From Pseudopedobacter sp044361595 (lineage in GTDB: Bacteria; Bacteroidota; Bacteroidia; Sphingobacteriales; Sphingobacteriaceae): a DNA stretch of 64,000 nt. Under the pieces are notes generated by a model, which did no database searches, was not told the origin of the DNA, and saw nothing but the letters and a program-made list of their open reading frames with translations. Both the position numbers and the translations under genes were made by a program. Position 1 is the stretch's first letter; each line of letters opens with the position of its first letter. The stretch covers positions 34,456 through 98,455 of the forward strand of contig JBIKIN010000015.1 of NCBI GenBank assembly GCA_044361595.1. The letters are read 5' to 3'. Positions 17,879 through 27,010 of this stretch are shown here, piece by piece.

Positions 17879-18853
17879 ATGATTCTAGTAACAGGTGCAA
17901 CAGGATTTTTAGGGGCCGAGTTAGTTACTCAGCTTTTAAAAACACATCCTAAGATTAGATGCATTAAGAGAGCGCATTCTGTCATTCCTTCTAAACTCAC
18001 TCCTTATCAATCTCAAATTGAATGGCTTAATGCCGATATCTTAGATTTATCTGATTTAGATGATGCTTTTGATCAAATCACAACTGTTTACCATTGTGCC
18101 GCTTTGGTTTCTTTTAGACCCGATTTAAAGTCTCAAATGTTAAGTGTTAATATGGAAGGCACGGCAAACATCGTTAACTTATGTTTAGCAAATAACATTA
18201 ATAAGTTAATACATGTTAGTTCTGTTGCTGCATTAGGTGAACCTAAAATTGATAAATTAATAGACGAAACTTGCTTTTGGGATGGTTTTGAAACTCATAA
18301 TGGTTATGCGGTTTCTAAATACCGAGCAGAAATGGAAGTGTGGCGAGGAATTAACGAAGGTTTAAATGCAATCATCGTTAATCCATCTGTGATTATTGGA
18401 GAAGATGCTGGGGCAGATGGAAGTGGTTCTATTTTTAATACTATTAGAAACGGAATAAGATATTACACTCAAGGTACCACTGGTTTTGTAGATGTTAAAG
18501 ATGTAGCGGCTGTTATGATTGCTTTAATTGAAAGCGAAATAACCGGAGAACGTTTCATCATTAATGCCGAGAATATCAGCTATAAAGATTTATTTACTCA
18601 AACTGCAAATGCGCTAGGCATGGCTGCTCCAAAAAGCGAAGCTAAGCCTTGGATGTTAAATTTGGCTTGGCGTTTTACCTCTCTAAAAAACAGAATTTTA
18701 GGACAAAAAGGCGGCTTGAATAAAGCCATTGCAAAAGCTGCGTCTCAAACATCTTTATATGATAATAGCAAAATTAAGGCGGCACTAAATTATCAATTCA
18801 TACCCATTCAAAACAGCATTACCAAAATTGTAAATAGTCTAAAAAATGCTTAA
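17879..18853 (+). CDS. NAD-dependent epimerase/dehydratase (extended SDR)
   Basis: A 324-aa extended short-chain dehydrogenase. The Rossmann motif VTGATGFLGAELV starts at residue 4; the catalytic YxxxK pair is in YAVSKYRAE (about 141-149), preceded by HVSSVAALG with the catalytic Ser. The family includes sugar-nucleotide epimerases, dihydroflavonol-4-reductase-like and 3-beta-HSD-like enzymes; the substrate cannot be assigned. It lies 62 bp upstream of the serB fusion and may be co-transcribed with it. Confidence 0.8.
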   Translation: MILVTGATGFLGAELVTQLLKTHPKIRCIKRAHSVIPSKLTPYQSQIEWLNADILDLSDLDDAFDQITTVYHCAALVSFRPDLKSQMLSVNMEGTANIVNLCLANNINKLIHVSSVAALGEPKIDKLIDETCFWDGFETHNGYAVSKYRAEMEVWRGINEGLNAIIVNPSVIIGEDAGADGSGSIFNTIRNGIRYYTQGTTGFVDVKDVAAVMIALIESEITGERFIINAENISYKDLFTQTANALGMAAPKSEAKPWMLNLAWRFTSLKNRILGQKGGLNKAIAKAASQTSLYDNSKIKAALNYQFIPIQNSITKIVNSLKNA

Positions 18854-18915
18854 TTATTAAATAAATTAGCTTTTTATAAATCATTTATGCATTTTTAGCA
18901 CTTAAAACAAAAGCT

Positions 18916-20208
18916 TTGAAGCCATATTTTATAATAGATTTTGATAGCACTTTTACACAGGTAGAAGCCTTAGATGAATTAGCCCGTATATCTTTAAAAA
19001 ATCATCCCGATAGGCAAGAGATTTATCAAAAAATAGAAGATTTAACCAATTTAGCTATGGAGGGGAAGCTTTCTTTTGGCGAAAGTTTAGCTGGTCGGGT
19101 AAAATTATTGAGTGCTAATAAACAGCATTTAGAACTGTTGATTAAGCATTTAAAGAAAAAAGTTTCACCATCTTTTCAAAGAAATAAACTATTCTTTAAA
19201 AAACACGCCGATGAGGTTTTAATTGTCTCTGGTGGCTTTAAAGAATTTATTACTCCGGTTGTATCACAATTTCATATCAAAAAGAAAAATATTTATGCCA
19301 ATACTTTTGTGTTTGATGAAGATGAAAATATTATAGGCTACGATGCAGAAAATCCATTATCGCAAGAAAATGGTAAGGTAAAACTATTAAAACAAATGCC
19401 TTTAAAGGGTGAAATTTACGGTATTGGCGATGGTCATTCTGATTTTCAGTTGAAAGAATCGGGAATGATTAAGAAGTTTTTTGCCTTTACCGAGAATATT
19501 GAGCGTAAAACCGTAGCAGAAAAAGCCGACCATGTTGCGCCAAGTTTTGATGAATTCTTATATGTAAGCAATTTGCCGCAAGCAATTTCTTATCCTAAAA
19601 ACAGAATTTTATGTTTATTGATAGGTAATGTGCCACAAGAAAGTATAGATTTTTTAAAGAGGGATGGTTTTTCTATTAGACATAAAACCAGTTTTGAAGA
19701 TAAGTATGTAAAAGATGTGGGAATGCTTTTACTGGGCGAGGGAGAAACTATAGACACTAAGAAACTTGAAAATGCTGTGAAACTTAAAACTTTAGGCTTT
19801 ATGGGTAATGCCAAAGAAAATATAGATTTAAGTTTATGTACCGATATGGGCATTGTAGTTTTTGATGCCCCAAGAAGCGTACCTACAAATAAAACATTAA
19901 TAGCCAAACGCATGGCTGATTTTATTAATACTGGAACTACTTACAGAAGCACTAATTTCCCTAATTTACAATTGCCTAAAATTGCCGAGTCGCATCGTTT
20001 AGTTCATATACATAAAAATGTTCCTGGCATTATGTCTAAAATCACTAAGGTTTTAGCCAAACATGAGATTAATATTGTAGGTCAGTTTTTAATGACAAAT
20101 TCTCAAATTGGATATGTGATTACAGACATTGATACCACTTATGATAAAACTTTGTTTAAAGAGTTAAAGAAAATAGACAATACGATTAAGTTTAGGGTGT
20201 TGTATTAA
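18916..20208 (+). CDS. serB: Phosphoserine phosphatase fused to a shortened phosphoglycerate dehydrogenase/ACT region
   Basis: Residues 1-220 are an HAD-family phosphoserine phosphatase: nucleophile motif DFDST with Asp8/Asp10, Ser105 in LIVSGG, Lys in GKVKLL (about 153-158) and GDGHSD (171-176). Residues 226-355 look like parts of the outer domain of 3-phosphoglycerate dehydrogenase (KLKTLGFMGNAKENIDLSLCTDMGIVVFDAP), then the sequence jumps to the STNFPNLQLP segment and a C-terminal ACT domain (about 360-430). No GxGxxG nucleotide-binding domain or catalytic His/Glu of SerA is present. So phosphatase activity is expected, dehydrogenase activity is not, and the ACT domain may give serine feedback control. 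Start is a TTG at 18916, seven codons before the nucleophile Asp. Confidence 0.85.
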   Translation: MKPYFIIDFDSTFTQVEALDELARISLKNHPDRQEIYQKIEDLTNLAMEGKLSFGESLAGRVKLLSANKQHLELLIKHLKKKVSPSFQRNKLFFKKHADEVLIVSGGFKEFITPVVSQFHIKKKNIYANTFVFDEDENIIGYDAENPLSQENGKVKLLKQMPLKGEIYGIGDGHSDFQLKESGMIKKFFAFTENIERKTVAEKADHVAPSFDEFLYVSNLPQAISYPKNRILCLLIGNVPQESIDFLKRDGFSIRHKTSFEDKYVKDVGMLLLGEGETIDTKKLENAVKLKTLGFMGNAKENIDLSLCTDMGIVVFDAPRSVPTNKTLIAKRMADFINTGTTYRSTNFPNLQLPKIAESHRLVHIHKNVPGIMSKITKVLAKHEINIVGQFLMTNSQIGYVITDIDTTYDKTLFKELKKIDNTIKFRVLY

Positions 20209-20221
20209 TAAAAAAACACTT

Positions 20222-20268
20222 AACAAATAAGCCCAATAAACACAGTTTATTGGGCTTATTTGTTTTAA
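20222..20268 (+). terminator. Strong bidirectional terminator between convergent genes
   Basis: A perfect 20-bp stem (arms 20222-20241 and 20245-20264, containing AAGCCCAATAAAC/GTTTATTGGGCTT) around a 3-nt ACA loop, flanked by T- and A-rich sequence on both sides. Serves the serB fusion and the convergent SDR gene. Confidence 0.88.
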
Positions 20269-20277
20269 AATATTTCC

Positions 20278-20988
20278 CTAAGAATTAGAAGTTTTAGTAG
20301 GTCTTACCTCTATTTTACTTGGTAAAGTTCTTGGGTTCATATTTAATAAATCTGCAACCATTTGTCCTAAATCTTCCGGCTGTATTTTCCAAGCATCTTT
20401 TTCTTTATCAGGCTCATGATCATTAAAATGAGTAGCCACAGAACCCGGCATAATGGTAGTAACTTTAATATTGTGTTTTCTTAAGTCTAACATAATAGCC
20501 TGCGTAAAGCCAGTTAAGCCAAATTTACTTGCATTATAGGCCGATGCTTCTGGAAAAAAGTTTGTACCAGCTAAACTAGAAATTGTTATAATATAGCCTT
20601 TAGAATTTTTCAATGCTTCTATAGCGGCTTTCACACTGTAAAATACACCCGTCAAATTAGTGTCTATGGTATCATTCCAGGTTTCAATGCTCATTTCATC
20701 TATAGGGGCAAAATGACCTACGCCAGCGTTTGCAATTAAGAAGTCTAAGGAGCCAAATTTAGCTACTGTTGCAGCAACAGCATTTTCTTGCGATTGAAAG
20801 CTTTTTACATCTGCTTCTATTGCTAAAACATCATTTCCAAGCTTTTTTGCAGCTTCGTTTGCACTTTCTTGAGAGCGACTAGTAATGGCGACCTTTACTC
20901 CTAATTTTAACAATGCTTCGGCTATTCCGTATCCTATACCTTTACTTGCACCAGTTATCAGTGCTACTTTATTATGTAAGTTTTGCAT
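20278..20988 (-). CDS. Short-chain dehydrogenase/reductase (classical SDR)
   Basis: A 236-aa classical SDR. NAD(P) motif TGASKGIGYGIAEAL (about 14-28), NAG motif IANAGVGHF, catalytic Ser in TISSLAG, and YxxxK in YNASKFG (about 150-156). Similar to sepiapterin-reductase-like and 3-oxoacyl-ACP-reductase-like proteins; the substrate is unknown. It is the most downstream minus-strand gene after the methyltransferase and type III PKS, separated by 90 bp, so a tailoring role in that cluster is possible but unproved. Confidence 0.85.
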   Translation of the reverse strand: MQNLHNKVALITGASKGIGYGIAEALLKLGVKVAITSRSQESANEAAKKLGNDVLAIEADVKSFQSQENAVAATVAKFGSLDFLIANAGVGHFAPIDEMSIETWNDTIDTNLTGVFYSVKAAIEALKNSKGYIITISSLAGTNFFPEASAYNASKFGLTGFTQAIMLDLRKHNIKVTTIMPGSVATHFNDHEPDKEKDAWKIQPEDLGQMVADLLNMNPRTLPSKIEVRPTKTSNS

Positions 20989-21078
20989 ATAAATTTTTTG
21001 TTTAAAATGTTTTTTAGAGTACTAAGCAATTATAATGCTAAAGCGATTGTATTAAATTATTGTGATTTATTTTTGACT

Positions 21079-21774
21079 TTATTTATATATAATCACCTGC
21101 CATCTAAAAGCCCACATCCACTTAATGGTATAATTATCAATTCCGGCTTTATAAAGTAAACTTTTAAGCTCCCGCTTTTTAAAACTTCGCAAAACAGAAA
21201 CTTTACTATCATGCTTTACCATCGGCGATTTCGAAAAAAGCTGTGTGAGCAATGCAATGGAATAATAAGCTAAAGGGTGACGATGTAAATCATTAATTAC
21301 TACAGCTTTTTTAGTACTAAAAACCATTCTTTTGATTAAATTAATCCAATCTTCATCTTCAAAATGATGGGTAAACAAACTACTGATAACCACATGGTAT
21401 TGGTTTTCTAAAAAAGGCTCGGTTAAAACATCAACTTCTTCAAAAGAAATTTCTGGAAAGTTTAAATGATTTTCTTTTGCAAATTCTACTGCAGTTTTTG
21501 TAGCATCTAAGCCTAAATAATTAAATTTTAAACCCTTTTGATGAAAGTAGTTTCTCAAAACTTTAAGACTATCGCCACCACCGCAGCCCCAATCGCAAAT
21601 CAAATCGCCATCTGCTAATTTAATTTTTTTAAAAGCATTAAAAAACACGTTAAAGCCTCCTAAAAGTTTATTAATTACTTCTAACTCTTTTAAAACAGGG
21701 TCAATTTCTTGATGTTGCAAAGAAAAATCGTCCATTATTTCTGGCAAAGTGCTTCTTTGGCTAAAATTAGGCAT
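21079..21774 (-). CDS. Class I SAM-dependent methyltransferase next to a type III PKS
   Basis: A 231-aa methyltransferase with the SAM-binding motif CDWGCGGGDSLKVL (about 60-73), the acidic motif YLGLDATKTAVEFA and the post-motif region HVVISSLFTHHFED. It resembles UbiE/CoxQ-like small-molecule methyltransferases. Its start overlaps the stop of the type III polyketide synthase by 8 bp, so the two are translationally coupled; the natural reading is O- or C-methylation of the polyketide product. Confidence 0.85.
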   Translation of the reverse strand: MPNFSQRSTLPEIMDDFSLQHQEIDPVLKELEVINKLLGGFNVFFNAFKKIKLADGDLICDWGCGGGDSLKVLRNYFHQKGLKFNYLGLDATKTAVEFAKENHLNFPEISFEEVDVLTEPFLENQYHVVISSLFTHHFEDEDWINLIKRMVFSTKKAVVINDLHRHPLAYYSIALLTQLFSKSPMVKHDSKVSVLRSFKKRELKSLLYKAGIDNYTIKWMWAFRWQVIIYK

Positions 21775-22873
21775 AGTTTAGAATCATGCTTTCAAATGTA
21801 AGTCCCGGACCAAATGCAAAACTTATGATATTTTCAGCTTTTTTATTGGCTTTTAAAGTTTTGGCAAGCTCGGCCAAAACAAACAAAATAGTAGCCGAAG
21901 ACATATTTCCGTATTTTCTCAAAACGTCATAAGCAGCATTATTCTGAGAATCATCTAAATCAAAAACCTCAGCGCAAACCTCTAAAATTCTGCGGCCACC
22001 GGGGTGAATGGCATACTGTCCTATATCTTTCCATTCTAAATCTGCTTTGTTTAAAAGCTTTTCTGCAATTGTTTTAATTCCTTTTTTAATTTGCTTAGGT
22101 ACTTTATTGGTTAATTGCATTTGGTATCCAAAATCGCCAATTTCCCAAGCCATTTCTCTTTTAGCTTCGCTTACAATTTCGGTATAAAAACTTTTAATCT
22201 CGTAAATTTTTTGAGAAGCAATAGCTTCATTTTGCACAATAACTGCTGATGCACCATCTCCAAATAAAGAATTAGACAACCAATTATCTAAATTACTTTC
22301 TACTTGAAAATGTAAAGTACACAATTCTACATTCACTATTAAAATGGTAGCTTGCGGATCTGCTTTGCAAATATAATCAGCGCTTTTTAAAGCATTAAAA
22401 GCACCATAACATCCCATAAAATTAATGCAGGTACGCTCAACAGATGGCTTTAATTTTAGCGCTTCTACCAATTCAATATCCAAACCTGGAGCATACATTC
22501 CGGTGCAGCTTACAGTAATTAAATGCGTAATGCTATCTAGTTTAAAATCACCTAAACCCGCCAAGCAATTATTAATTGACTTTATACTTAAATTTAAAGC
22601 TTCGTTTCTGTAAACATCACCACGTTGCGCCGTAGTAGGGAACGGTTTTAACCCACTTTGGTTTCCAAAAAAAGGAAAATCTCCTTGTTTTAATCCAAAA
22701 TCCTTAAGTGCAGAGTATCTATAATCAATCCCAGATGATTTATATATTTTCTCTAGTCTTCTTGCATCTAAATCATCTAATTCATGAGCGTTCCGCATAA
22801 ACTCAAAAATCTGCATCTGCGAAAATTGATTAACAGGATTACTGGTCCCAATGGCACAAATGATGCTGCTCAT
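21767..22873 (-). CDS. Type III polyketide synthase (chalcone/stilbene-synthase family)
   Basis: A 368-aa homodimeric ketosynthase that extends an acyl-CoA (or acyl-ACP) with malonyl-CoA and cyclises it. The catalytic triad is intact: Cys155 (FMGCYGAFN), His290 (YAIHPGGRR) and Asn323 (YGNMSSAT). The GFGPG-like loop is SFAFGPGLTFE near the C-terminus. Length is a little short of plant enzymes, as usual for bacterial members. Coupling to a methyltransferase and divergence from a UbiA prenyltransferase gene suggest a methylated and perhaps prenylated alkylresorcinol or alkylpyrone-like lipid. The product is inference. Confidence 0.92.
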   Translation of the reverse strand: MSSIICAIGTSNPVNQFSQMQIFEFMRNAHELDDLDARRLEKIYKSSGIDYRYSALKDFGLKQGDFPFFGNQSGLKPFPTTAQRGDVYRNEALNLSIKSINNCLAGLGDFKLDSITHLITVSCTGMYAPGLDIELVEALKLKPSVERTCINFMGCYGAFNALKSADYICKADPQATILIVNVELCTLHFQVESNLDNWLSNSLFGDGASAVIVQNEAIASQKIYEIKSFYTEIVSEAKREMAWEIGDFGYQMQLTNKVPKQIKKGIKTIAEKLLNKADLEWKDIGQYAIHPGGRRILEVCAEVFDLDDSQNNAAYDVLRKYGNMSSATILFVLAELAKTLKANKKAENIISFAFGPGLTFESMILNYA

Positions 22874-22928
22874 GTTATCATTTTGTTTAAATTTAAAATT
22901 TTAAAGATATAATCTCTTTATTGTAAAT

Positions 22929-23777
22929 ATGAAATCGGTTTTATTACACCTTAGGTTCCCTTTCTCTTTGCTACTGTTGCCGGTTTATCTATTTGCGTTT
23001 TATACCTCCTCACCAATTAACGCTGGGCAAGCCCTACTAGTTTTTATTATTTTGCATTTATTTACCTATCCAGCAAGTAACGGTTACAATAGCTATTTTG
23101 ATAAAGACGAAGGTAGTATTGCTCTTATCAAAAATCCACCCAAAGTAAAAAAATCCTTATACCTAACCGCAATTATTTTGGAATGGACGGGAGTTTTCTT
23201 GGCACTTTTTGTCAATTTATCTTTTGCTGTATGTGTAATTGTTTACAATTTATTGTCTAAAGCGTACAGTCACCCATCGGTTAGGTTAAAAAAATATCCA
23301 ATTCTTAGCTTTTTGGTGGTTTTTGTTTTTCAGGGCTTCTTTATTTATTTCACTTGTTATGTGTCTTTTAATCAAGCTATTTTAGCTTTTAATCTACAAC
23401 ATTTTATAGCAGGGCTAATTTGTTCTTGCTTAATTGGTGCTTCTTACCCCTTAACTCAAATTTATCAGTTTAAAGAAGACGCTGCTAGAGGAGATCAAAC
23501 TTTAAGTATGCTTTTGGGCTATAAAGGTTCTTTTATATTCTCGGCTGTGGTATTTTTAATTGGAATAATATCCATGTTTTTCTATTGGTATTTGCAGCAG
23601 AAACTGTTTTATTTCAATGTATTTGCAGCTTGTTGTATTCCTATTTTTATTTATTTTAATTGGTGGTTTTTTAAGGTAATTAAAAACCAAGACAATGCAA
23701 ATTTTATCAACGCCATGCGTATGACTTTACTTAGCGGTTTAATCATGCTAAGTTATTTTGTTTGGATAAATTATTGA
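22929..23777 (+). CDS. UbiA-family prenyltransferase
   Basis: An integral membrane prenyltransferase, 282 aa with seven to nine hydrophobic helices. The two Asp-rich motifs that bind the prenyl diphosphate via Mg2+ are visible: NGYNSYFDKDEGS (N...D pattern, about 56-68) and YQFKEDAARGDQT (about 182-194). It starts 55 bp from, and diverges from, the type III PKS, so the genes probably share a bidirectional promoter region. The likely acceptor is the aromatic or pyrone product of that synthase, but menaquinone- or heme-pathway roles cannot be excluded from sequence. Confidence 0.85.
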   Translation: MKSVLLHLRFPFSLLLLPVYLFAFYTSSPINAGQALLVFIILHLFTYPASNGYNSYFDKDEGSIALIKNPPKVKKSLYLTAIILEWTGVFLALFVNLSFAVCVIVYNLLSKAYSHPSVRLKKYPILSFLVVFVFQGFFIYFTCYVSFNQAILAFNLQHFIAGLICSCLIGASYPLTQIYQFKEDAARGDQTLSMLLGYKGSFIFSAVVFLIGIISMFFYWYLQQKLFYFNVFAACCIPIFIYFNWWFFKVIKNQDNANFINAMRMTLLSGLIMLSYFVWINY

Positions 23778-23829
23778 TTTTTAAAATTAAAAAGCAAGGT
23801 TCATCATTTATAGAATCGATAGCCGTGTG

Positions 23830-23895
23830 TTCTGTTTTACTCTCCTCCGCCAGCTAGCAGATATGCGGGTAACCACTCCCACCCACGTTATTTAA
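23830..23895. other. GC-rich patch between convergent UbiA and SprF-like genes
   Basis: A locally GC-rich piece (CTCCTCCGCCAGCTAGC, then ATGCGGGTAACC and CCACCCACG) in an otherwise AT-rich gap. It resembles degraded intergenic repeat material but does not match the other repeat families here. Confidence 0.3.
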
Positions 23896-23920
23896 CAAAG
23901 GATATTGAAATAAGCACTAC

Positions 23921-24838
23921 TTAAAAATAACATGCAGTATGATCTCTGCCTTTTACTTCAAATCTAAGTTTTAAAGAAATTTCATGCGATCCCTTTTGTG
24001 CTTTAGCTAAAGCGGTATTGGTAACATCATAAGAATAACCCAATTGAATACTCGGGGTTACATAAACAGACATTAAAGCGTCAAAAGAATCTAATGAGCG
24101 ATATGAAGCGCCTAACCAAATTGTTTCTTTAAGTAAAATACTTGCGTTAATATCAAACTGAATAGGGGAACCATTCACATATTTAACCAAAAAATTAGGC
24201 TTTAATTTCATGTCTTGGTTTAAATCTACCAAGTAACCTGCTTGAAGTAAGTAATGCGGACGATAAGCTGTTTTTGCCAAAGTTTTTGCTACTGAGCCAA
24301 CATCTTTATAATAAAAGTGAGGAGATGATAATCCTAAGTAAAATTTTTCTGAAAAAAACATGGCACCCCATCCAAAATTAAGCCTCATGCTGTTTTGATC
24401 TTGAAAAAAGGGATCGGAGGCAGAGTTTGGGCTAAACCTGTAATTTTCAGAATAATTTGCGCCATAGTTGCTAGTACCAGCGTTTACACCTACAGCTAGG
24501 TAAGACTCTAAACCAATAGGCACTCTTTGAGAAACATTAAGGTCTATTCCTGTTTCTCTAATCACTTCTCCAATTTGGTCGTTAATTAAAATAGCGCCAA
24601 TAAAAGTATTGGTTTTACCAACCGGACTATGGAAAGAAAGTGTTTGTGTATTTGGGGCTCCTTTAAAACCTACCCATTGATGCCTGCTTAAAGCGGTTAC
24701 CGTCAAAGATTCATCAACAGTTGCGTAAGCTGGATTTATTGCCATTGTATTGAACATGTATTGAGTGTACATAGCTTTTTGTTGTCCAAAAATATTTTGG
24801 AAAGCAAACAGTAAAATACTTAACAATACTATTCTCAT
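23921..24838 (-). CDS. PorP/SprF-family outer-membrane protein
   Basis: A 305-aa type IX secretion-associated membrane protein. A signal peptide (about 1-18, ending IFGQQ) is followed by the family-typical YTQYMFNTMAINPAYA, then LSRHQWVGFKGAPNTQTLSFHSPV and GAILINDQIG. The rest is beta-rich as expected of an outer-membrane barrel, with GWGAMFFSEKFYLGLSSPHF. PorP/SprF paralogues usually pair with a large secreted gliding-type protein; no such gene is adjacent here, so this copy is solitary. The C-terminus (RDHTACYF) is slightly unusual and may be eroded. Confidence 0.88.
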   Translation of the reverse strand: MRIVLLSILLFAFQNIFGQQKAMYTQYMFNTMAINPAYATVDESLTVTALSRHQWVGFKGAPNTQTLSFHSPVGKTNTFIGAILINDQIGEVIRETGIDLNVSQRVPIGLESYLAVGVNAGTSNYGANYSENYRFSPNSASDPFFQDQNSMRLNFGWGAMFFSEKFYLGLSSPHFYYKDVGSVAKTLAKTAYRPHYLLQAGYLVDLNQDMKLKPNFLVKYVNGSPIQFDINASILLKETIWLGASYRSLDSFDALMSVYVTPSIQLGYSYDVTNTALAKAQKGSHEISLKLRFEVKGRDHTACYF

Positions 24839-25134
24839 TTAAATGCGATATAAGAGCATTAAGTGGTGTGATATTTAATGCAATGCGCATTTATACGTAC
24901 AGAATTAATTAATAGTTGCGAGAAACATATAAAATTGAGGAATTTTAGAAACTAAGAATTTAAGAAATTATTTGTCGCTATTAGTAAGTTATTCAACTTT
25001 AAATAGATTTATCAGCTTGTAAAATTAAGGTATTAATTAGGTAGCCTTAAGGTTAAAACTGACTTAATAAAAACTTAAAACCTTGTTTATGTAACAATTT
25101 GCTCAAGCCATTACTCTTAATTTAAAAATTCTAT

Positions 25135-26040
25135 ATGAATGAAAATCAAATTATAGCCGTAAATAATCTTAGCTTTTCTTTTGGTAATCAAAAAGTGTTA
25201 GATAATATTAGTTTAAGTGTTGTTAAAGGGAGTATTTACGGTTTTTTAGGACCAAATGGATCGGGTAAAACTACAACCATTAAATTACTGTTGAGTTTGT
25301 TGAAAAACAATGAGAACAACATTAGCTTATTTGGCAAGCCTTTAAACGAGAACAGAGAAGAAGTTTTAAAGAAAATAGGCTCTTTAATAGAAGCCCCCGC
25401 CTTATACCACCACTTAACTGGTTTTGCCAATTTAAAGGCAAGAGCAATTATTTTTGATGTAAAGGACGAACGAATTAAAGAGATTTTAGCCATTGTAGGT
25501 TTAACGGATGCCGCAAACAAAAAGGCTGGTAAATATTCTTTAGGGATGAAACAACGCTTGGGAATTGGTTTAGCATTGTTAAGCGATCCAGAGTTACTCA
25601 TTTTAGATGAGCCCACTAACGGCTTAGACCCAAATGGAATAATTGAAATTCGTAAATTAATTCAAAAGTTAGCTAACGAGTATGGTAAAACCATATTTAT
25701 ATCAAGCCATTTGCTAGCCGAGATAGAGCGTATCGCTACCCATGTTGCTATTCTATACAATGGTAAGCTAAGTTTTGAAGGAGAAATAGGCGATTTACAA
25801 GATTTAAAAAGTGCCGATATATTGATAGAAACCGATAAAAACGAAGAAGCTAAAGAGCTCTTATCAATCGATAATAAGGTTTTACAACAAGGCAATACAT
25901 TGAGGGTTAGCTATCAAAGTCAAGAGCAAATTGCTAAAATTGTTAACTCTTTAGTTCAAAATCAAATTAATGTTTATAGTATTTACAAAGAGAAAAAAGA
26001 TTTAGAGTCTTTATTCTTAGATATCACTCAAACCGCATAA
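25135..26040 (+). CDS. ABC transporter ATP-binding protein
   Basis: A 301-aa ATPase of the BcrA/CcmA type exporter family. Walker A GPNGSGKTT (about 38-46), signature YSLGMKQRLGIG (about 133-144), Walker B LLILDEPTNGLDPNG (about 151-165) and switch His in ISSHLLAEI are intact. The last 90 residues are the family C-terminal extension. It starts a two-gene operon with the permease 4 bp later. The substrate is unknown; peptides or antibiotics are common for this subfamily. Confidence 0.9.
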   Translation: MNENQIIAVNNLSFSFGNQKVLDNISLSVVKGSIYGFLGPNGSGKTTTIKLLLSLLKNNENNISLFGKPLNENREEVLKKIGSLIEAPALYHHLTGFANLKARAIIFDVKDERIKEILAIVGLTDAANKKAGKYSLGMKQRLGIGLALLSDPELLILDEPTNGLDPNGIIEIRKLIQKLANEYGKTIFISSHLLAEIERIATHVAILYNGKLSFEGEIGDLQDLKSADILIETDKNEEAKELLSIDNKVLQQGNTLRVSYQSQEQIAKIVNSLVQNQINVYSIYKEKKDLESLFLDITQTA

Positions 26041-26044
26041 CTAT

Positions 26045-26836
26045 ATGAAAGATTTTACTTTATCACTCAAATCAGAATTTTATAAATCTAAAAATACTTT
26101 AGCATTTTGGGGAGCTATTATACTTCCTGTATTTTTATGTTTAATTGTTTTTAGCATTTATTTATTTAAGGCTGATAGCATCATTAAAGCAATGAAAAGC
26201 CCAGCCCCTGAGGTTTATTGGTTCGAATACTTTATGGCAATTTTGGCGTTAATGGGAAGCTTACTATTGCCTATGTATCTCATTTTTATGACCTATTCTA
26301 TCAATAACATAGAGCACAAGGCCGAAACTTGGAAAAGTTTATTCTCCTTGCCCATTCCAAAATTTACAGTTTATGCAAGTAAGGCAATTTACAGCCTAAT
26401 TTTGGTGTTTATAACCATGCTGTTATTTTTAGGATTAACCATTGGCTTAGGCTTGTTGTTAGGGAAATTAGTGCCTAATTATCATTTATTAGATGCCGAT
26501 TTAACTAAACTTTTTGGAGATTTAACCAAAATATATACGAAGTTATTTATCTCTTCTTTAGCTATTGTATCTATTCAATTTCTGTTTAGTTTAATTTGGC
26601 CAGATTTTATGAAACCAATGGGTTTTGGGTTTATAGCCTTGATTACTTGTTTAATACTTTTACGCTGGGAATACAGTTACGTATTGCCTTATGCTTTACC
26701 CATGAAAGCATTAGGGTTAAATGGAGGAAAAAGCGAATTAATTATTTTTAATAAAGAGGCTTTTATTAGTATTGGATATGCTATTGGTTTTTTTGCACTT
26801 GGTTACTTTGTAATAACAAAAAGAAGTGTTAAGTAG
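26045..26836 (+). CDS. ABC-2-type transporter permease
   Basis: A 263-aa membrane protein with about six hydrophobic helices (for example FWGAIILPVFLCLIVFSIYLF, YSLILVFITMLLFLGLTIGLG, GFIALITCLILLRW and the last YAIGFFALGYFVI). Basic N-terminus KSEFYKSKNTLAF is typical of lantibiotic-immunity/BcrB-like permeases. It begins 4 bp after the ATPase gene and forms its membrane partner. Confidence 0.85.
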   Translation: MKDFTLSLKSEFYKSKNTLAFWGAIILPVFLCLIVFSIYLFKADSIIKAMKSPAPEVYWFEYFMAILALMGSLLLPMYLIFMTYSINNIEHKAETWKSLFSLPIPKFTVYASKAIYSLILVFITMLLFLGLTIGLGLLLGKLVPNYHLLDADLTKLFGDLTKIYTKLFISSLAIVSIQFLFSLIWPDFMKPMGFGFIALITCLILLRWEYSYVLPYALPMKALGLNGGKSELIIFNKEAFISIGYAIGFFALGYFVITKRSVK

Positions 26837-26873
26837 CCTAACTTTGTTATTGAGTAAAACTTAAGATTTTTTT

Positions 26874-26983
26874 GGGCGTTTTTACACGCTTTCCGCTGTA
26901 TCTTTTTTGCCATTTGCTTAATGGTAATAGGCAAAAAAGCCTGCCCGAAATACAGGCGGGGATGCCGCTGCAATCGTTAACGC
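26874..26983 (+). repeat. Dispersed palindromic repeat, copy A
   Basis: Begins GGGCGTTTTTACACGC and TTTCCGCTGTATCTTTTTT, then a variable hairpin centre with GCCTGCCCG...CGGGG, and ends AATCGTTAACGC. Lies just after the ABC permease. Outer ends match copies B-D. Confidence 0.75.
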
Positions 26984-27010
26984 AAAGCAAGATTATTAAA
27001 TTAATGTAAA

